A DNA stretch of 64,000 nucleotides from NCBI RefSeq assembly GCF_023184515.1, contig NZ_JAAHBP010000001.1, positions 1,116,001 to 1,180,000 on the forward strand, read 5' to 3'. Position 1 is the stretch's first letter; the number at the start of each line of letters is the position of its first letter. Positions 28,200 to 37,720 of this stretch are shown here, in pieces. The notes beneath the pieces are model-generated. The model had not been told where the DNA came from. It searched no databases and worked only from the letters and a program-made list of their open reading frames with translations. Source of the DNA: Streptomyces sp. D2-8. Its GTDB lineage: Bacteria > Actinomycetota > Actinomycetes > Streptomycetales > Streptomycetaceae. The translations under genes were made by a program, and so were the position numbers.

Positions 28200-29948
28200 A
28201 TGGCGGCGCAATTCGGCAGGAGGCTGCGCAAGGGGGCGGCGACCACCGCCGTGGCCGCGGTAGCGGTCGCGGCCCTGTCCGCCTCCCAGGCTCCGGGCGT
28301 GAACGACCACGGCAGACAGACCGCAGCGGACGCCACCCCCTCACCCGAAGCGAGTGCCTCCGACGGCAGCGCCACCGGCAACTCGCCGTACTACACGGAC
28401 CTGCCCCCGCTCAAGAGCCCCAACCCGTCACCCTCCACGGGCCCCGGCCCGGGCGGCACGGGCACGACGGAAGCCGGCATCCCCGCGACCGTCCTCGACG
28501 CCTACAAGAAGGCCGAGACCGCGCTGCGCGAGGCCAAGCCCGGCTGCCACCTGCCCTGGCAACTCCTCGCGGCCATCGGCCGGGTGGAGTCGGGACAGGC
28601 CCGTGGCGGCAAGGTCAGGGCCGACGGCACCACCATCAAGCCGATCCTGGGCCCGCAGCTCGACGGCAACGGCTTCGCCCTCATCAAGGACACCGACGAC
28701 GGCGCGTACGACGGCAACAGCTCCTACGACCAGGCCGTCGGCCCCATGCAGTTCATCCCCTCCACCTGGGCCTGGGCCGGCCGTGACGGCAACGGCGACG
28801 GCAAGGAGGACCCCAACAACATCTACGACGCCGCGCTCGCCGCCGGCCACTACCTGTGCCGCAACAACTGGGACCTGTCCGACCAGGGCCAACTCGACCG
28901 GGCGATCCTCAGCTACAACAACTCGCGGGACTACCTGAACCTCGTCATGAGGTGGCTGGAGTACTACCGCAAGGGCACGCACGAGGTCCCGGACGGCACC
29001 GGCACGCTGCCCGACAACCGCAGCGACGACGGCGTCGGCGCGAGCCCGACGCCCACCACACCGGGCACGACCGCTCCGGGCCGTTCGACGCCCAAGCCCG
29101 GCCCCAAGCCTGAGAAGCCCGAAAAGCCCGGGAAGCCCGGTGGTGGCGGTACGACGACCCCGAAGCCGCCCACCACACCGCCCGGCACCCCGACCCCGCC
29201 GCCCACGACGCCTCCCACCCCCACCGACACGGTGGACCATCTGGAGGACGCCGGTACCGCGAAGCTCACCGCCATGGCCGGCGACGCGTTCAGCCGGCGG
29301 ATCAGCACCCGCGCCGAGACGGAGGCCGGCAAGGTCGTCGCCAAGGTCAGGGTCCGCTTCACGATCATGGGCGACACGGACACCACCTTCACCGGCGGCG
29401 AGAGCGTGGCCACGGTCGCCACCAACAGCTCCGGCGTGGCCGTGGCACCCGCCCTGCAGGCGGGGGAGAAGACCGGGGCCTTCACCGTCCGCGCCACCGT
29501 GGTGGGCCGCGCCGTCCCGGGCCTCGACTACAAGGCCACCGTCACCGAGCGCGCCGCCGATGCCCTCGCCCGCACCGGTGACGCCGCGCTGACCTGCGCC
29601 CCGGGCGGCGAGTTCGCGAACCAGGTCGAGGTCAAGGCCACATACCAGGGCGCCGTCGCCGACGGTGTCGCGGCCACCGCCACGCTGGTCAAGTCCGCGG
29701 ACGACCCGACTGCCGACGACAAGGGCCCCTACTTCAAGGACGCCGACGGCAAGACCGTCCGCACCCTGACGGGCCTGAAGACGGACGCGAAGGGCCTGCT
29801 CAAGCTGCCCGAGCTGTACGCGGACGACACGACCGGCACGTTCCTGCTCCGCATCACCACGGCAGGCGGAGCGACGCTCACCGTCGAACTGACCGTGGCG
29901 GCGGCCGAGACGTCCTCGCCGAGCCCGTCGGCCAGTCCGAGCGCGTAG
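28200..29948 (+). CDS. Secreted lytic transglycosylase with C-terminal repeat domains
   Basis: 582 aa, ATG 28200 after GGGAGGGG. Signal peptide in the first ~35 residues (GAATTAVAAVAVAALSASQA). The SLT-type domain at about 95-255 has the catalytic Glu in AIGRVESGQA and the later motif VGPMQFIPSTWAWAGRDGNG. It is followed by a Pro/Thr/Lys linker (about 275-340) and a C-terminal region with two Ig-like or adhesin-like segments. Cleaves peptidoglycan glycan strands outside the membrane. Followed by a terminator. Confidence 0.9.
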   Translation: MAAQFGRRLRKGAATTAVAAVAVAALSASQAPGVNDHGRQTAADATPSPEASASDGSATGNSPYYTDLPPLKSPNPSPSTGPGPGGTGTTEAGIPATVLDAYKKAETALREAKPGCHLPWQLLAAIGRVESGQARGGKVRADGTTIKPILGPQLDGNGFALIKDTDDGAYDGNSSYDQAVGPMQFIPSTWAWAGRDGNGDGKEDPNNIYDAALAAGHYLCRNNWDLSDQGQLDRAILSYNNSRDYLNLVMRWLEYYRKGTHEVPDGTGTLPDNRSDDGVGASPTPTTPGTTAPGRSTPKPGPKPEKPEKPGKPGGGGTTTPKPPTTPPGTPTPPPTTPPTPTDTVDHLEDAGTAKLTAMAGDAFSRRISTRAETEAGKVVAKVRVRFTIMGDTDTTFTGGESVATVATNSSGVAVAPALQAGEKTGAFTVRATVVGRAVPGLDYKATVTERAADALARTGDAALTCAPGGEFANQVEVKATYQGAVADGVAATATLVKSADDPTADDKGPYFKDADGKTVRTLTGLKTDAKGLLKLPELYADDTTGTFLLRITTAGGATLTVELTVAAAETSSPSPSASPSA

Positions 29949-29962
29949 CTCTCCAGTACGAC

Positions 29963-29992
29963 GCACGACGCCCCTCTTGTAAGAGGGGCGTC
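29963..29992 (+). terminator. Terminator after the transglycosylase
   Basis: Stem ACGACGCCCCTC with GAGGGGCGTCGT and a TTGTAA-type loop, then GTTGTGTG. Strong intrinsic-type hairpin directly after the stop codon. Confidence 0.85.
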
Positions 29993-30096
29993 GTTGTGTG
30001 TGCAACGTGTTCTCATCTCCGCCGCGCGTTGCTACGGTGCCGAGAAAGCTGACGGCGTATCAGTTCTGGCCGTCACGACCCGTGGGGAGGCTCCGT

Positions 30097-30231
30097 ATGC
30101 GCGCTCTCATCGCCGCCGCCACCGGTCTCGCCGTCGCGTTCGCCGTGGTCCTGACGTTGACCGCCCTCGCATCCCCCTCGGGCGGGACGTCCCCGAAGCC
30201 GCTGCTGACGACGGTGCCCGCACACCCCTGA
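30097..30231 (+). CDS. SPW_0924-family small protein
   Basis: 44 aa: MRALIAAATGLAVAFAVVLT, a single hydrophobic segment, then a short tail ending SPKPLLTTVPAHP. This is the pattern of the SPW_0924 mini-protein family restricted to streptomycetes. Probably membrane-anchored or exported. Ribosome site GGGGAGG lies ten bases upstream. Followed at 26 bases by the DUF3068 gene, with which it may be cotranscribed. Function unknown. Confidence 0.8.
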   Translation: MRALIAAATGLAVAFAVVLTLTALASPSGGTSPKPLLTTVPAHP

Positions 30232-30256
30232 CCGCCCGCCCGGGAGGGAGGCCGAG

Positions 30257-31249
30257 ATGCGCCGCAAGGCCGGCCTGGTCCTGCTCGCCCTCGCCGTGTT
30301 CTTCGCGGCCCTGTCCCCGTTGCTGCGCTGGTACGCCTTCCCGCGCCTCGCCAAGGTCCCCGCGAACCAGTACCAGGACATGGTCCTGGAGGCGAAGGAC
30401 GCCACCCTCCTCGACTACGGCACGATGAAGGCGAAGAGGGTCTCCAAGGTCACCATCGTCCAGACCCTCAAGGGCAACGTGGAGGCCTCCGAGCGCATCG
30501 AGGAGTCGGCCGGCCGGGACGTCGTCGTCTGGGACGGCCTGTCCTACGTCGTCGGCCCCGACGGCAAGATGGTCTCCAAGATCCCCGAGCGCTACATCTT
30601 CGACGCCCACACCCAGGAACCCGTCCATGCCACCGGCGAGATGGTCGACGGCGACCCGGTGCGCCGCCAGGGCATCGAGTTCAAATGGCCCTTCCTGACG
30701 GAGAAACGGGACTACGAGTACTTCGACGCCCAGGCCCGCATCACCGCGCCCATCACGTACAAGGGCACCCAGGACTTCCGGGGCCTCGAGGTCTACTACT
30801 TCGAGCAGACCATCCCCTGGACCAAGGTGAAGATCCCGAAGACCCTGCCCGTCGAGGGCCTCACCCCCGAGGCGGTGGCACAGACCGGCACGACCCGCTG
30901 GTACACCACGGTCCGCAAGTTCTGGGTCGAACCCGTCACCGGCGCCCCCGTGTACGGAGAGGAGATCCACAAGGAGGAACTGCGCGGCGGCACCCTCCTC
31001 GGCGACCGCGACAAGGTGACCGCGTTCGCCGGCCACGTGAAGATGCGCGAGGACTACCTCACGCACACGGTCGAGCTGGTGAAGTCCCAGCGTCTGCTCA
31101 TCCTGTTGATGACGTCCTACCTGCCGTGGGGCTTCCTGACCCTCGGTGTCCTCCTGCTGGCCCTCGCGCTGTACCTGGAGGCCCGCAGCCGCCGGCCCTC
31201 GGGCCCGGCGGCCACGTCGGCCGAGGAACCGTCGTCGGTCAGCGCCTGA
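30257..31249 (+). CDS. DUF3068 (PorA-like) membrane protein
   Basis: 330 aa, ATG 30257 (GGGAGG upstream). One helix at the N-terminus (AGLVLLALAVFFAALSPLL) and one at the C-terminus (LPWGFLTLGVLLLALALYLE) flank a ~270-residue extracellular beta-rich domain. The DUF3068 family is conserved in actinobacteria and related to corynebacterial porin-like proteins in name only; no activity known. Its last 11 bases overlap the convergent hrpB gene. Confidence 0.85.
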   Translation: MRRKAGLVLLALAVFFAALSPLLRWYAFPRLAKVPANQYQDMVLEAKDATLLDYGTMKAKRVSKVTIVQTLKGNVEASERIEESAGRDVVVWDGLSYVVGPDGKMVSKIPERYIFDAHTQEPVHATGEMVDGDPVRRQGIEFKWPFLTEKRDYEYFDAQARITAPITYKGTQDFRGLEVYYFEQTIPWTKVKIPKTLPVEGLTPEAVAQTGTTRWYTTVRKFWVEPVTGAPVYGEEIHKEELRGGTLLGDRDKVTAFAGHVKMREDYLTHTVELVKSQRLLILLMTSYLPWGFLTLGVLLLALALYLEARSRRPSGPAATSAEEPSSVSA

Positions 31250-33773
31250 GCCGCGCGTTGGTGTGCCGGGTCGGCTCGGCCCCCGCCGGGTCCTCGGGCC
31301 ACGGATGCTTCGGATACCGCCCCCGCAGCTCCGCCCGTACGCCCTTGTAGCCGTCCCGCCAGAACGAGGCGAGATCGGCGGTGACGGCGGCCGGCCGCCC
31401 GGCCGGGGACAGCAGATGCACGAGCAGCGGCACCCCGGCGACCCGGGGCGACTCCTGGAGCCCGAACATCTCCTGCACCTTCACCGCCAGCACGGGCTGC
31501 TCGGGCCGTGAGTAGTCGATCCGGATCCGCGACCCGCTCGGCACGGTCATCCGCTCCGGGGCCAGCTCGTCGAGCCGCCCCGCCTCTCCGCAGGCCCAGG
31601 GCAGCAGCCGGGCGAGCCCCTCCCCGGCATCGATCCGTGCCAGATCGGCCCGCCGCCGCGCCCGGCCGAGCTCCGGCTCCAGCCACTCCTCCACGCGCGC
31701 GTGCAGCGCGTCGTCGGACACGTCCGGCCAGGGCTCACCGAGATGCAGCCGCAGGAACGCGAGCCGCTGCCGCAGGGCTTCGGCCTCCGCCGGCCACCGC
31801 AGCAGCCCGAACCCCTCCCGCCGCAGCCCGTCGAGCAACGCGCTGCGCACGAGGCCGGGATCGGCGTCCTTCAGCGCCCGCACCGCCAACTCCACGGCCC
31901 CCAGCCGCTCCACCCGACGCGCCACGACTTCTCCGTTGTCCCACCCGACCTCGTCCCGCTCCTCCAGCAGCGCCCCCGCCGCGAGCCGGGCCGTCTCCTC
32001 GTCGACGACAGCCCCGAGCTGCACGCGCGCGTGCCCCTTGCCGACCGGCCGGTCGGCCATGGCGACAGCGATCCAGGGGGCACCGGTCAGCCGGCTCCCC
32101 GCACCGCTCTCGGCCCGGGTCCCGGAAGCCATGAGGTACGACCCACCGTCACGCTTGGCGACCCGCTCGGGAAAGGCGAGAGCGGCGACTAGCCCGACCT
32201 GCTGCTCTTCGGAGAGGCTGCCCGGCCCCTCGGCCTCCGCCCCTGGAGGGCAGTCCCGTGGACGGGACATTCCGGGAGCGGCGGCCCGCAGCCGCCGAAC
32301 CTCGCTCCGCCACCGTGACGCATAGGCGTCACCCCCACGCCGAGCACGACGCAGCGCGCCCGCCAGATCGTCTCCGTACTCCCGCGGAGCCTCCTCACTG
32401 AGCAGCGCGACGACCTCGGCGGCCCGCTCCGCCCCGACCGAGCCGGACCCGTCCAGCAAGGCCCGCCCCAGCCGGGGATGCAGACCCAGCCGGGACAGGG
32501 CGACTCCCCGCTCAGTGGCCCGCCCCGCGGCGTCCACCGCCCCCACCGCCGTCAAGACCTCCCGGGCCGCCGCCATGGCCCCGCTCGGCGGCCCGTCCAG
32601 CAGCGCGAGCCCGGACGCGTCCGGATCCCCCCAGCACGCCACCTGCAGCGCGAACGCCGTCAGGTCGGCCACCCTGATCTCCGGCGACGGATACCGCGGC
32701 AGACGCGCGTCCTCGGCCTCCGCCCAGCACCGGTACACCGCCCCCGGCGCCTCGCGCCCGGCCCGACCCGCCCGCTGCCGCCCGGCCGCCTGCGACGCCC
32801 GTACGGTCGTCAGCGCGCTCAACCCGCGCGCGTGGTCCACCCGCGGCTCGCGCGCCAGCCCCGAGTCCACGACCAGGCGCACCCCGGGCACGGTCAGAGA
32901 GGACTCCGCGACGGACGTGGCCAGCACGACCCGCCGCCGCTCCCCGCGCACCAGCACCGCGTCCTGCACGGCCGCGGGCGCCCGCCCGTGCACCTGAAGC
33001 ACCTCGACGTCACCGAGCCCCCCGAGCTGCCCGGCGACCCTGGCGATCTCGCCCACGCCCGGCAGGAAACACAGCACGTCCCCGTCCCGCTCGGCCAGCG
33101 CCCGCCGCACCACGGACGCCACATGCGTCAGCAGCGCCGGGTCGACCCGCATCCCGTGCGGCGGCCGCACCGGACGCACCGGCGGCGCCCACACGGCCTC
33201 CACCGGATACGCCGTGCCCTGCGCCTCGACCACCGGCGCCCCGCCCAGCAGCCGCGCCCATCCCTGCGCGTCGGTCGTCGCCGAGGCGGCCACCAGCCGC
33301 AGCTCCGGCCGCAGTGTCTGCCGAACGTCCCACAGGAACGCCGCCGCCGTGTCCGCGTCCAGGTGCCGCTCGTGGCACTCGTCGAGCACCACCACGTCGG
33401 CACCGGCCAGCTCCTGGTCCCGCTGCAGCCGTTGCACCAGCACACCGGTCGTGACGACCTCCACGCGCGTGTGCCGCCCGACGACCCGTTCCCCGCGAAC
33501 GGTGTAGCCGACGCTCTCGCCGGGCTTCTCGCCCAGCAGCCACGCCATCCGCCGCGCCGCGGCCCGGGCCGCGATCCGCCGCGGCTCCGCCACGATCACC
33601 CGCCGCTGGGGCCCCTTCCCGAGCAGTCCCGCCAGGGCCGGCGGCACCAGCGTCGTCTTGCCGGTGCCGGGCGGCGCCACGAGGACGGCGGTGCCGTGCC
33701 CCTCCAGGGCTTCGTCGAGGGCGGGCAGGGCACCGCGTACGGGCAGGGCTTCCAGGGCGTCGTAACGGATCAC
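31239..33773 (-). CDS. hrpB: ATP-dependent helicase HrpB
   Basis: 844 aa, ATG 33773. DEAH/RHA-family helicase: Walker A PPGTGKTT (about residues 34-41), motif Ia VAEPRRIAARAAA, DECH box in VVLDECHERH, SATTD motif III, motif VI region QRAGRAGR, then the HA2-like and HrpB C-terminal domains (PVGKGHARVQLG... and GRPAAVTADLASFWRDGY). Unwinds RNA or DNA-RNA structures in the cytoplasm. Its physiological role in actinobacteria is not defined. Confidence 0.93.
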   Translation of the reverse strand: MIRYDALEALPVRGALPALDEALEGHGTAVLVAPPGTGKTTLVPPALAGLLGKGPQRRVIVAEPRRIAARAAARRMAWLLGEKPGESVGYTVRGERVVGRHTRVEVVTTGVLVQRLQRDQELAGADVVVLDECHERHLDADTAAAFLWDVRQTLRPELRLVAASATTDAQGWARLLGGAPVVEAQGTAYPVEAVWAPPVRPVRPPHGMRVDPALLTHVASVVRRALAERDGDVLCFLPGVGEIARVAGQLGGLGDVEVLQVHGRAPAAVQDAVLVRGERRRVVLATSVAESSLTVPGVRLVVDSGLAREPRVDHARGLSALTTVRASQAAGRQRAGRAGREAPGAVYRCWAEAEDARLPRYPSPEIRVADLTAFALQVACWGDPDASGLALLDGPPSGAMAAAREVLTAVGAVDAAGRATERGVALSRLGLHPRLGRALLDGSGSVGAERAAEVVALLSEEAPREYGDDLAGALRRARRGGDAYASRWRSEVRRLRAAAPGMSRPRDCPPGAEAEGPGSLSEEQQVGLVAALAFPERVAKRDGGSYLMASGTRAESGAGSRLTGAPWIAVAMADRPVGKGHARVQLGAVVDEETARLAAGALLEERDEVGWDNGEVVARRVERLGAVELAVRALKDADPGLVRSALLDGLRREGFGLLRWPAEAEALRQRLAFLRLHLGEPWPDVSDDALHARVEEWLEPELGRARRRADLARIDAGEGLARLLPWACGEAGRLDELAPERMTVPSGSRIRIDYSRPEQPVLAVKVQEMFGLQESPRVAGVPLLVHLLSPAGRPAAVTADLASFWRDGYKGVRAELRGRYPKHPWPEDPAGAEPTRHTNARLRR

Positions 33774-33824
33774 GCCCCTCAGTGTCGTACGCCGGGGAAG
33801 CGCACCCTCACGCGCGGGGACGTA

Positions 33825-34685
33825 TCAGTCCCGCTCGCACACGAAGATCGCCGTCCCGGGGATCAGGTTCCCGCGCAACGGCGACCAGCCGCCCCACTCG
33901 GAGGTGTTCCAGACGGGCCACTCCGGCTCCACCAGGTCGACCAGTCGGAAGCCCGACGCCACGACGTCCCGGACACGGTCGCCGAGCGTGCGGTGGTGCT
34001 CGACGTAGACCGCCTGTCCCTCGTCGTCCTGCTCGACATAGGGAGTGCGGTCGAAGTACGAGGCCGACACCGACAGCCCCTCCGGCCCCGGCTCGTCCGG
34101 GAAGGCCCAGCGGATCGGATGCGTCACCGAGAAGACGAGACGGCCTCCGGGCCGCAGCACCCGGCGCACCTCGCGCAGGACCTGGCGAGGGTCGGCGACG
34201 AAGGGCAGCGCCCCGTACGCCGAGCAGGCCAGGTCGAACGACGCGTCCGCGAAGGGAAGCGCACCGGCGTCGGCGCACACCAGGGGGAAGGAGACGCCGA
34301 TGCGCAGCGCGTGCTGCAGCTGCCGGTGGGAGATGTCCAGGGCGACCGGGCGCGCACCCTGGGCGGTCAGCCAGCGCGAGCACTGTGCGGCGCCGGCGCC
34401 GATCTCCAGGACGTCCCGGCCCTTCAGTTCCTCCGGCGGGCCGAGCAACTCGGCCTCCACCTCGTCCAGCCCTTCGGGGCCCCAGACGAAGCGGTCGTCG
34501 CCGAGGAACGTGCCGTGCTCGATCTGGTACTCGTCCGCGTTGCGGTCCCACCAGCCACGATTGGCGCGGGAGCTCTCCGTGGCCCCGGCATCACGCCGGG
34601 TGGCCTCGGGTTCGGACGCTTCGGACTCTTGGATGATCGGCTCCCTCGTCGTACTCTTCCGTCCAGCCGGTCCCGGCGGTGTCAC
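33825..34685 (-). CDS. Class I SAM-dependent methyltransferase
   Basis: 286 aa from GTG 34685, with no strong ribosome site; the first ~45 residues are variable and Glu/Ser-rich. The Rossmann methyltransferase domain begins at about 80: DVLEIGAGAAQCSRWL (motif I), ALDISHRQL (acidic loop), VCADAGALPFADASFD, and LREVRRVLRPGGRLVFSV. C-terminal part NTSEWGGWSPLRGNLIPGTAIF. Substrate unknown; conserved beside rpsA in streptomycetes as far as I recall. Divergent from rpsA. Confidence 0.85.
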   Translation of the reverse strand: MTPPGPAGRKSTTREPIIQESEASEPEATRRDAGATESSRANRGWWDRNADEYQIEHGTFLGDDRFVWGPEGLDEVEAELLGPPEELKGRDVLEIGAGAAQCSRWLTAQGARPVALDISHRQLQHALRIGVSFPLVCADAGALPFADASFDLACSAYGALPFVADPRQVLREVRRVLRPGGRLVFSVTHPIRWAFPDEPGPEGLSVSASYFDRTPYVEQDDEGQAVYVEHHRTLGDRVRDVVASGFRLVDLVEPEWPVWNTSEWGGWSPLRGNLIPGTAIFVCERD

Positions 34686-34775
34686 AAAGGGGGCGTCGTA
34701 CGGCCCGCGTGGCCTCGAACGACATGACTTGTGCCGGGTATGCGGCGATCCGCCCCGCGTGGGCGGCTTCGCGCA

Positions 34776-34804
34776 TTGACCCTGCCCGGCTGCCCCCGTA
34801 TGCT
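34776..34804 (+). promoter_or_regulatory. Strong vegetative promoter upstream of rpsA
   Basis: TTGACC (34776-34781), 17 bases, TATGCT (34799-34804): close to the HrdB/sigma-70 consensus. The expected start near 34811 gives a ~190-base untranslated leader before rpsA. The leader contains two related runs, AAGTTGCGCT and AGGTTGCGCT (34807 and 34843 areas), and a CCTCG-GTTGT-CGAGG hairpin, which could serve autoregulation. Confidence 0.75.
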
Positions 34805-34999
34805 ACAAGTTGCGCTGCGGGCCTGCGCACCTCAGACGTAGCAGGTTGCGCTCGCATCTGTATGTATGTCCCCTCGGTTGTCGAGGCGTCACCGTTTTTG
34901 AGTGGCGCTTCCTTGGCTGTCCGGCTTCTGCAGAGCGAAACGGGCTCCCGGCGTAGCAGTACCTACGACTTCAATGTCCGTACCGGAGCCCTTTCCCAC

Positions 35000-36496
35000 A
35001 TGACGAGCAGCACCGAGACCACCGCCACCACCCCGCAGGTAGCGGTCAACGACATCGGTAACGAGGAAGCCTTCCTCGCCGCGATCGACGAGACGATCAA
35101 GTACTTCAACGACGGCGACATCGTCGACGGCGTCATCGTGAAGGTCGACCGGGACGAGGTCCTGCTCGACATCGGTTACAAGACCGAAGGTGTGATCCCG
35201 AGCCGCGAGCTCTCGATCAAGCACGACGTCGACCCGAACGAGGTCGTCGCCGTCGGTGACGAGATCGAGGCCCTTGTTCTCCAGAAGGAGGACAAGGAAG
35301 GCCGCCTGATCCTCTCGAAGAAGCGCGCCCAGTACGAGCGTGCCTGGGGCACCATCGAGAAGATCAAGGAAGAGGACGGGATCGTCACCGGTACCGTCAT
35401 CGAGGTCGTCAAGGGTGGTCTCATCCTCGACATCGGCCTCCGTGGCTTCCTCCCGGCCTCCCTGGTCGAGATGCGCCGCGTCCGCGACCTCCAGCCCTAC
35501 GTGGGCAAGGAGCTCGAGGCGAAGATCATCGAGCTGGACAAGAACCGCAACAACGTGGTCCTGTCCCGCCGTGCCTGGCTCGAGCAGACCCAGTCCGAGG
35601 TCCGCCAGACGTTCCTCACCACCCTCCAGAAGGGTCAGGTCCGTTCCGGCGTCGTCTCCTCGATCGTCAACTTCGGTGCCTTCGTGGACCTGGGTGGCGT
35701 CGACGGTCTGGTCCACGTTTCCGAGCTCTCCTGGAAGCACATCGACCACCCGTCCGAGGTTGTCGAGGTCGGCCAGGAAGTCACCGTCGAGGTCCTCGAC
35801 GTGGACATGGACCGCGAGCGTGTCTCCCTGTCGCTGAAGGCGACCCAGGAAGACCCGTGGCAGCAGTTCGCCCGCACCCACCAGATCGGCCAGGTCGTGC
35901 CCGGCAAGGTCACGAAGCTGGTTCCGTTCGGTGCGTTCGTCCGCGTGGACGAGGGCATCGAGGGTCTGGTCCACATCTCCGAGCTGGCCGAGCGCCACGT
36001 GGAGATCCCGGAGCAGGTCGTCCAGGTCAACGACGAGATCTTCGTCAAGGTCATCGACATCGACCTCGAGCGTCGTCGCATCAGCCTCTCGCTGAAGCAG
36101 GCCAACGAGTCCTTCGGTTCGGACCCGGCCTCGGTCGAGTTCGACCCGACGCTGTACGGCATGGCCGCGTCGTACGACGACCAGGGCAACTACATCTACC
36201 CCGAGGGCTTCGACCCCGAGACCAACGACTGGCTCGAGGGCTACGAGACCCAGCGCGAGGCCTGGGAGACCCAGTACGCCGAGGCGCAGCAGCGCTTCGA
36301 GCAGCACCAGGCGCAGGTCATCAAGTCCCGCGAGGCGGACGAGAAGGCCGCCGCCGAGGGTGGCGAGGCCGCCGCTCCGGCCGCGTCCGGCGGTGGCGGT
36401 TCGTACTCCTCCGAGGGTGCGGACAACTCCGGCGCGCTGGCCTCGGACGAGGCGCTTGCCGCCCTGCGAGAGAAGCTGGCGGGTGGGCAGAGCTGA
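35000..36496 (+). CDS. rpsA: 30S ribosomal protein S1
   Basis: 498 aa, ATG 35000. Four S1 (OB-fold) RNA-binding domains at roughly 36-105, 122-187, 208-276 and 293-362, for example VDGVIVKVDRDEVLLDIGYK and VSSIVNFGAFVDLGGVDGLV, then an acidic C-terminal tail with EGYETQREAWETQYAEAQQR and a Gly/Ser-rich end. Four domains rather than six is normal for actinobacteria. Binds mRNA on the 30S subunit and helps initiation. Codon use is highly optimised. Strong promoter before and strong terminator after. Confidence 0.98.
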   Translation: MTSSTETTATTPQVAVNDIGNEEAFLAAIDETIKYFNDGDIVDGVIVKVDRDEVLLDIGYKTEGVIPSRELSIKHDVDPNEVVAVGDEIEALVLQKEDKEGRLILSKKRAQYERAWGTIEKIKEEDGIVTGTVIEVVKGGLILDIGLRGFLPASLVEMRRVRDLQPYVGKELEAKIIELDKNRNNVVLSRRAWLEQTQSEVRQTFLTTLQKGQVRSGVVSSIVNFGAFVDLGGVDGLVHVSELSWKHIDHPSEVVEVGQEVTVEVLDVDMDRERVSLSLKATQEDPWQQFARTHQIGQVVPGKVTKLVPFGAFVRVDEGIEGLVHISELAERHVEIPEQVVQVNDEIFVKVIDIDLERRRISLSLKQANESFGSDPASVEFDPTLYGMAASYDDQGNYIYPEGFDPETNDWLEGYETQREAWETQYAEAQQRFEQHQAQVIKSREADEKAAAEGGEAAAPAASGGGGSYSSEGADNSGALASDEALAALREKLAGGQS

Positions 36497-36523
36497 CGCC
36501 CACTGAGCAGTAGCTCTTCCTGA

Positions 36524-36559
36524 CTGAGGGCCCGCACCTTTCGAGGTGCGGGCCCTCAG
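36524..36559 (+). terminator. rpsA terminator
   Basis: Perfect 16-base stem CTGAGGGCCCGCACCT with its complement around a TTCG tetraloop, 28 bases after the rpsA stop. Very stable; no T-run. Confidence 0.92.
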
Positions 36560-36589
36560 CGCTTGCCGGCCGATCGGTCGGCAGCCGGC

Positions 36590-36633
36590 CGGTGGGGGCT
36601 TGTGGCGCAGTTCCCCGCGCCCCTTGAAGGGCG
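36590..36633. repeat. Copy of a common Streptomyces interspersed repeat
   Basis: The run GGTGGGGGCTTGTGGCG, then CAGTTCCCCGCGCCCCTTGA, then AGGGCG, matches the widely dispersed Streptomyces intergenic repeat whose core is CAGTTCCCCGCGCCCC. It lies between the rpsA terminator and the PAC2 gene. The palindromic right half is only partly kept. Recognition rests on recall of many genomes, not on a search. Confidence 0.7.
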
Positions 36634-36727
36634 TTGCCCGCTGCCAAGATCGAAGTTCTCCTCCTCCAGGGAATGCCCACGCCCGCAACGGCGTTGTGGA
36701 GTGTGAACACGAGGAGGAGCGGTCACT

Positions 36728-37666
36728 GTGCTTGATCCGCAGGGTTTGTACGCCTGGGAGCCGAAGGGGCTGGCCGTCGTCGACATGGCGCTCGCCCAGG
36801 AGTCGGCCGGACTTGTCATGCTCTACCACTTCGACGGATACATCGACGCGGGCGAGACCGGCGACCAGATCGTCGACCGGGTGCTCGACTCGCTGCCCCA
36901 CCAGGTCGTCGCCCGCTTCGACCACGACCGGCTCGTGGACTACCGCGCCCGCCGCCCGTTGCTGACCTTCAAGCGCGACCGCTGGAGCGACTACGAGGAC
37001 CCCGCCCTCGAGGTGCGGCTCGTGCAGGACGCCACCGGCGCGCCCTTCCTGCTGCTGTCCGGCCCTGAGCCGGACGTGGAGTGGGAGCGCTTCGCCGCCG
37101 CCGTGAAGCAGATCGTGGAGCGGCTCGGCGTCCGCCTCTCCGTGAACTTCCACGGCATCCCCATGGGCGTCCCGCACACCCGGCCCGTCGGCCTCACCCC
37201 GCACGGCAACCGCACCGACCTCGTCCCGGGCCACCCCAGCCCGTTCGAGGAGGCGCAGGTGCCCGGCAGCGCCGAGTCCCTCGTCGAATACCGCCTGCTC
37301 CAGGCCGGGCACGACGTCCTGGGCGTCGCCGCCCACGTCCCGCACTACATCGCCCGCTCCCCGTACCCGGACGCGGCTCTGACGGTCCTGGAGGCCATCA
37401 CGGCGGCGACCGGACTGGTCCTGCCCGGCATCGCCCACGCCCTGCGCTCGGACGCCCACCGCACCCAGACGGAGATCGACCGGCAGATCCGCGAGGGCGA
37501 CGAGGACCTCACCGCGCTCGTCGAGGGCCTTGAGCACCAGTACGACGCCGTCGCCGGCGCCGAGACCCGGGGCAACATGCTCGCCGAGCCGGTGGACATC
37601 CCGTCGGCGGACGAGATCGGCCAGGAGTTCGAGAAATTCCTGGCGGAACGAGAAGGCGACAGCTGA
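36728..37666 (+). CDS. PAC2 family protein
   Basis: 312 aa from GTG 36728 (GAGGAGGAGC six bases before). PAC2 domain across most of the length: [32 protein letters not shown], and a C-terminal helical region. The family is related to proteasome assembly chaperone 2 of eukaryotes; actinobacterial members may act with the proteasome or in other assembly tasks, but this is not shown. Single gene between rpsA and coaE. Confidence 0.88.
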   Translation: MLDPQGLYAWEPKGLAVVDMALAQESAGLVMLYHFDGYIDAGETGDQIVDRVLDSLPHQVVARFDHDRLVDYRARRPLLTFKRDRWSDYEDPALEVRLVQDATGAPFLLLSGPEPDVEWERFAAAVKQIVERLGVRLSVNFHGIPMGVPHTRPVGLTPHGNRTDLVPGHPSPFEEAQVPGSAESLVEYRLLQAGHDVLGVAAHVPHYIARSPYPDAALTVLEAITAATGLVLPGIAHALRSDAHRTQTEIDRQIREGDEDLTALVEGLEHQYDAVAGAETRGNMLAEPVDIPSADEIGQEFEKFLAEREGDS

Positions 37667-37720
37667 TCCCGGTACGGCCTGGCTGAGGGCCCTGTCAGTG
37701 GCAGGGCCTAAGCTGCGGGC

